DNA of 64,000 nt from Rothia mucilaginosa ATCC 25296 (GTDB taxonomy: Bacteria; Actinomycetota; Actinomycetes; Actinomycetales; Micrococcaceae). Where the stretch lies: assembly GCF_000175615.1 (NCBI RefSeq), contig NZ_ACVO01000015.1, positions 496,001 through 560,000 on the forward strand. The letters are read 5' to 3'. Shown here in pieces: positions 63,885-64,000 of this stretch (the stretch's first letter is position 1; the number at the start of each line of letters is the position of its first letter). Below the pieces are notes generated by a model, which was not told the DNA's origin, did not search any database, and was given only the letters and a program-made list of their open reading frames with translations. The translations under genes were made by a program, and so were the position numbers.

Positions 63885-64000
63885 GGTGCTCCTTTGCTAA
63901 GGCGCGGCTGAGGTTCAACCGCAGATAAAGGTTTTTTGATACGTTCCCATTCTAAGAGCTAAGGCATACCTGATGCACCCCGGGGTTGAGCGTGAAGCCC
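63885..64000. other. Upstream region of mscR
   Basis: Minus-strand TAGAAT near 63948-63953 may be a -10 element. No SigR-type GGAAT-N18-GTT element was found at valid spacing. The window ends here. Confidence 0.35.

Noticed and set aside
63885..64000. SigR-dependent promoter for mscR
   Set aside because: GGGAAC and GTTG occur, but the gap is about 23 bases, outside the permitted spacing.

Overview
This is a 64 kb chromosomal stretch from a high-GC Gram-positive bacterium of the order Micrococcales, most likely a Rothia species (gene content and roughly 60% GC point to Rothia mucilaginosa or a close relative; this is inference from content, no search was run). Supporting signs are the fused 2-oxoglutarate decarboxylase/dehydrogenase Kgd, a SigR/RsrA redox-sigma pair, the 24-residue ribosomal protein bL37, a mycothiol-dependent formaldehyde dehydrogenase, a PAC2-DUF4192-sigA neighbourhood, a Flp/Tad pilus locus of actinobacterial type, an acetolactate decarboxylase (acetoin formation), and an ssrA gene whose tag reads (A)ESKRTDFALAA.

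Layout. 0.8-5.7 kb: galactofuranan locus (glf, glfT2-like, ABC permease, ABC ATPase). 6.1-11.0 kb: Tad pilus operon (tadA, tadB, tadC, flp, three TadE/TadG-like pseudopilin genes). 11.2-14.6 kb: prfB, smpB and two paralogous DUF4190-type membrane proteins. 14.9-16.3 kb: ssrA (tmRNA), followed by a 128-bp direct repeat that brackets a small low-GC island holding a phage terminase remnant and a bacteriocin-like/small-membrane-protein pair. 17.3-22.6 kb (minus): hisN-like gene, rsgA, aroA, rsrA, sigR, bL37. 22.8-27.3 kb (minus): a degenerate SGNH-fold protein and kgd. 27.9-30.3 kb: two CNNM/CorC-type transporters. 30.7-34.2 kb: znuABC-like zinc uptake and a divergent Zur-like repressor. 34.4-36.4 kb: an MBL hydrolase, a HIT protein and budA. 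37-41.5 kb (minus): glnA, a DUF4191 membrane protein, lipA, lipB. 41.7-46.7 kb: an unrecognised membrane protein, then (minus) a two-lipoyl-domain E2 acyltransferase and lpd. 47.2-50.0 kb: pepA (minus) and a PAC2 protein. 50.3-54.0 kb: DUF4192 protein and the primary sigma factor. 54.0-55.8 kb: an ADP-ribosylglycohydrolase gene set among a family of palindromic repeats. 55.9-62.0 kb: sbcD, sbcC and an MFS transporter. 62.1-63.9 kb (minus): MBL hydrolase and mycothiol-dependent formaldehyde dehydrogenase.

How it fits together. Ribosome rescue is clustered (prfB, smpB, ssrA). Lipoate attachment and synthesis (lipB, lipA) sit beside the lipoylated E2 and Lpd, which would also serve Kgd. Thiol/redox control (SigR/RsrA) and mycothiol-dependent formaldehyde removal belong to the same stress physiology. 

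Most unusual observations: (1) a family of dispersed palindromic elements at 54.0-55.8 kb whose outer arms differ between copies but remain complementary within each copy; (2) a HisN-family protein at the usual hisN place that has lost its metal-binding motifs; (3) the duplicated 128-bp segment after ssrA with a phage terminase scar and a bacteriocin-like frame interrupted at a G run; (4) an SGNH-fold protein lacking all the catalytic residues; (5) abrupt changes of codon and strand composition within sbcC and within the zinc operon.
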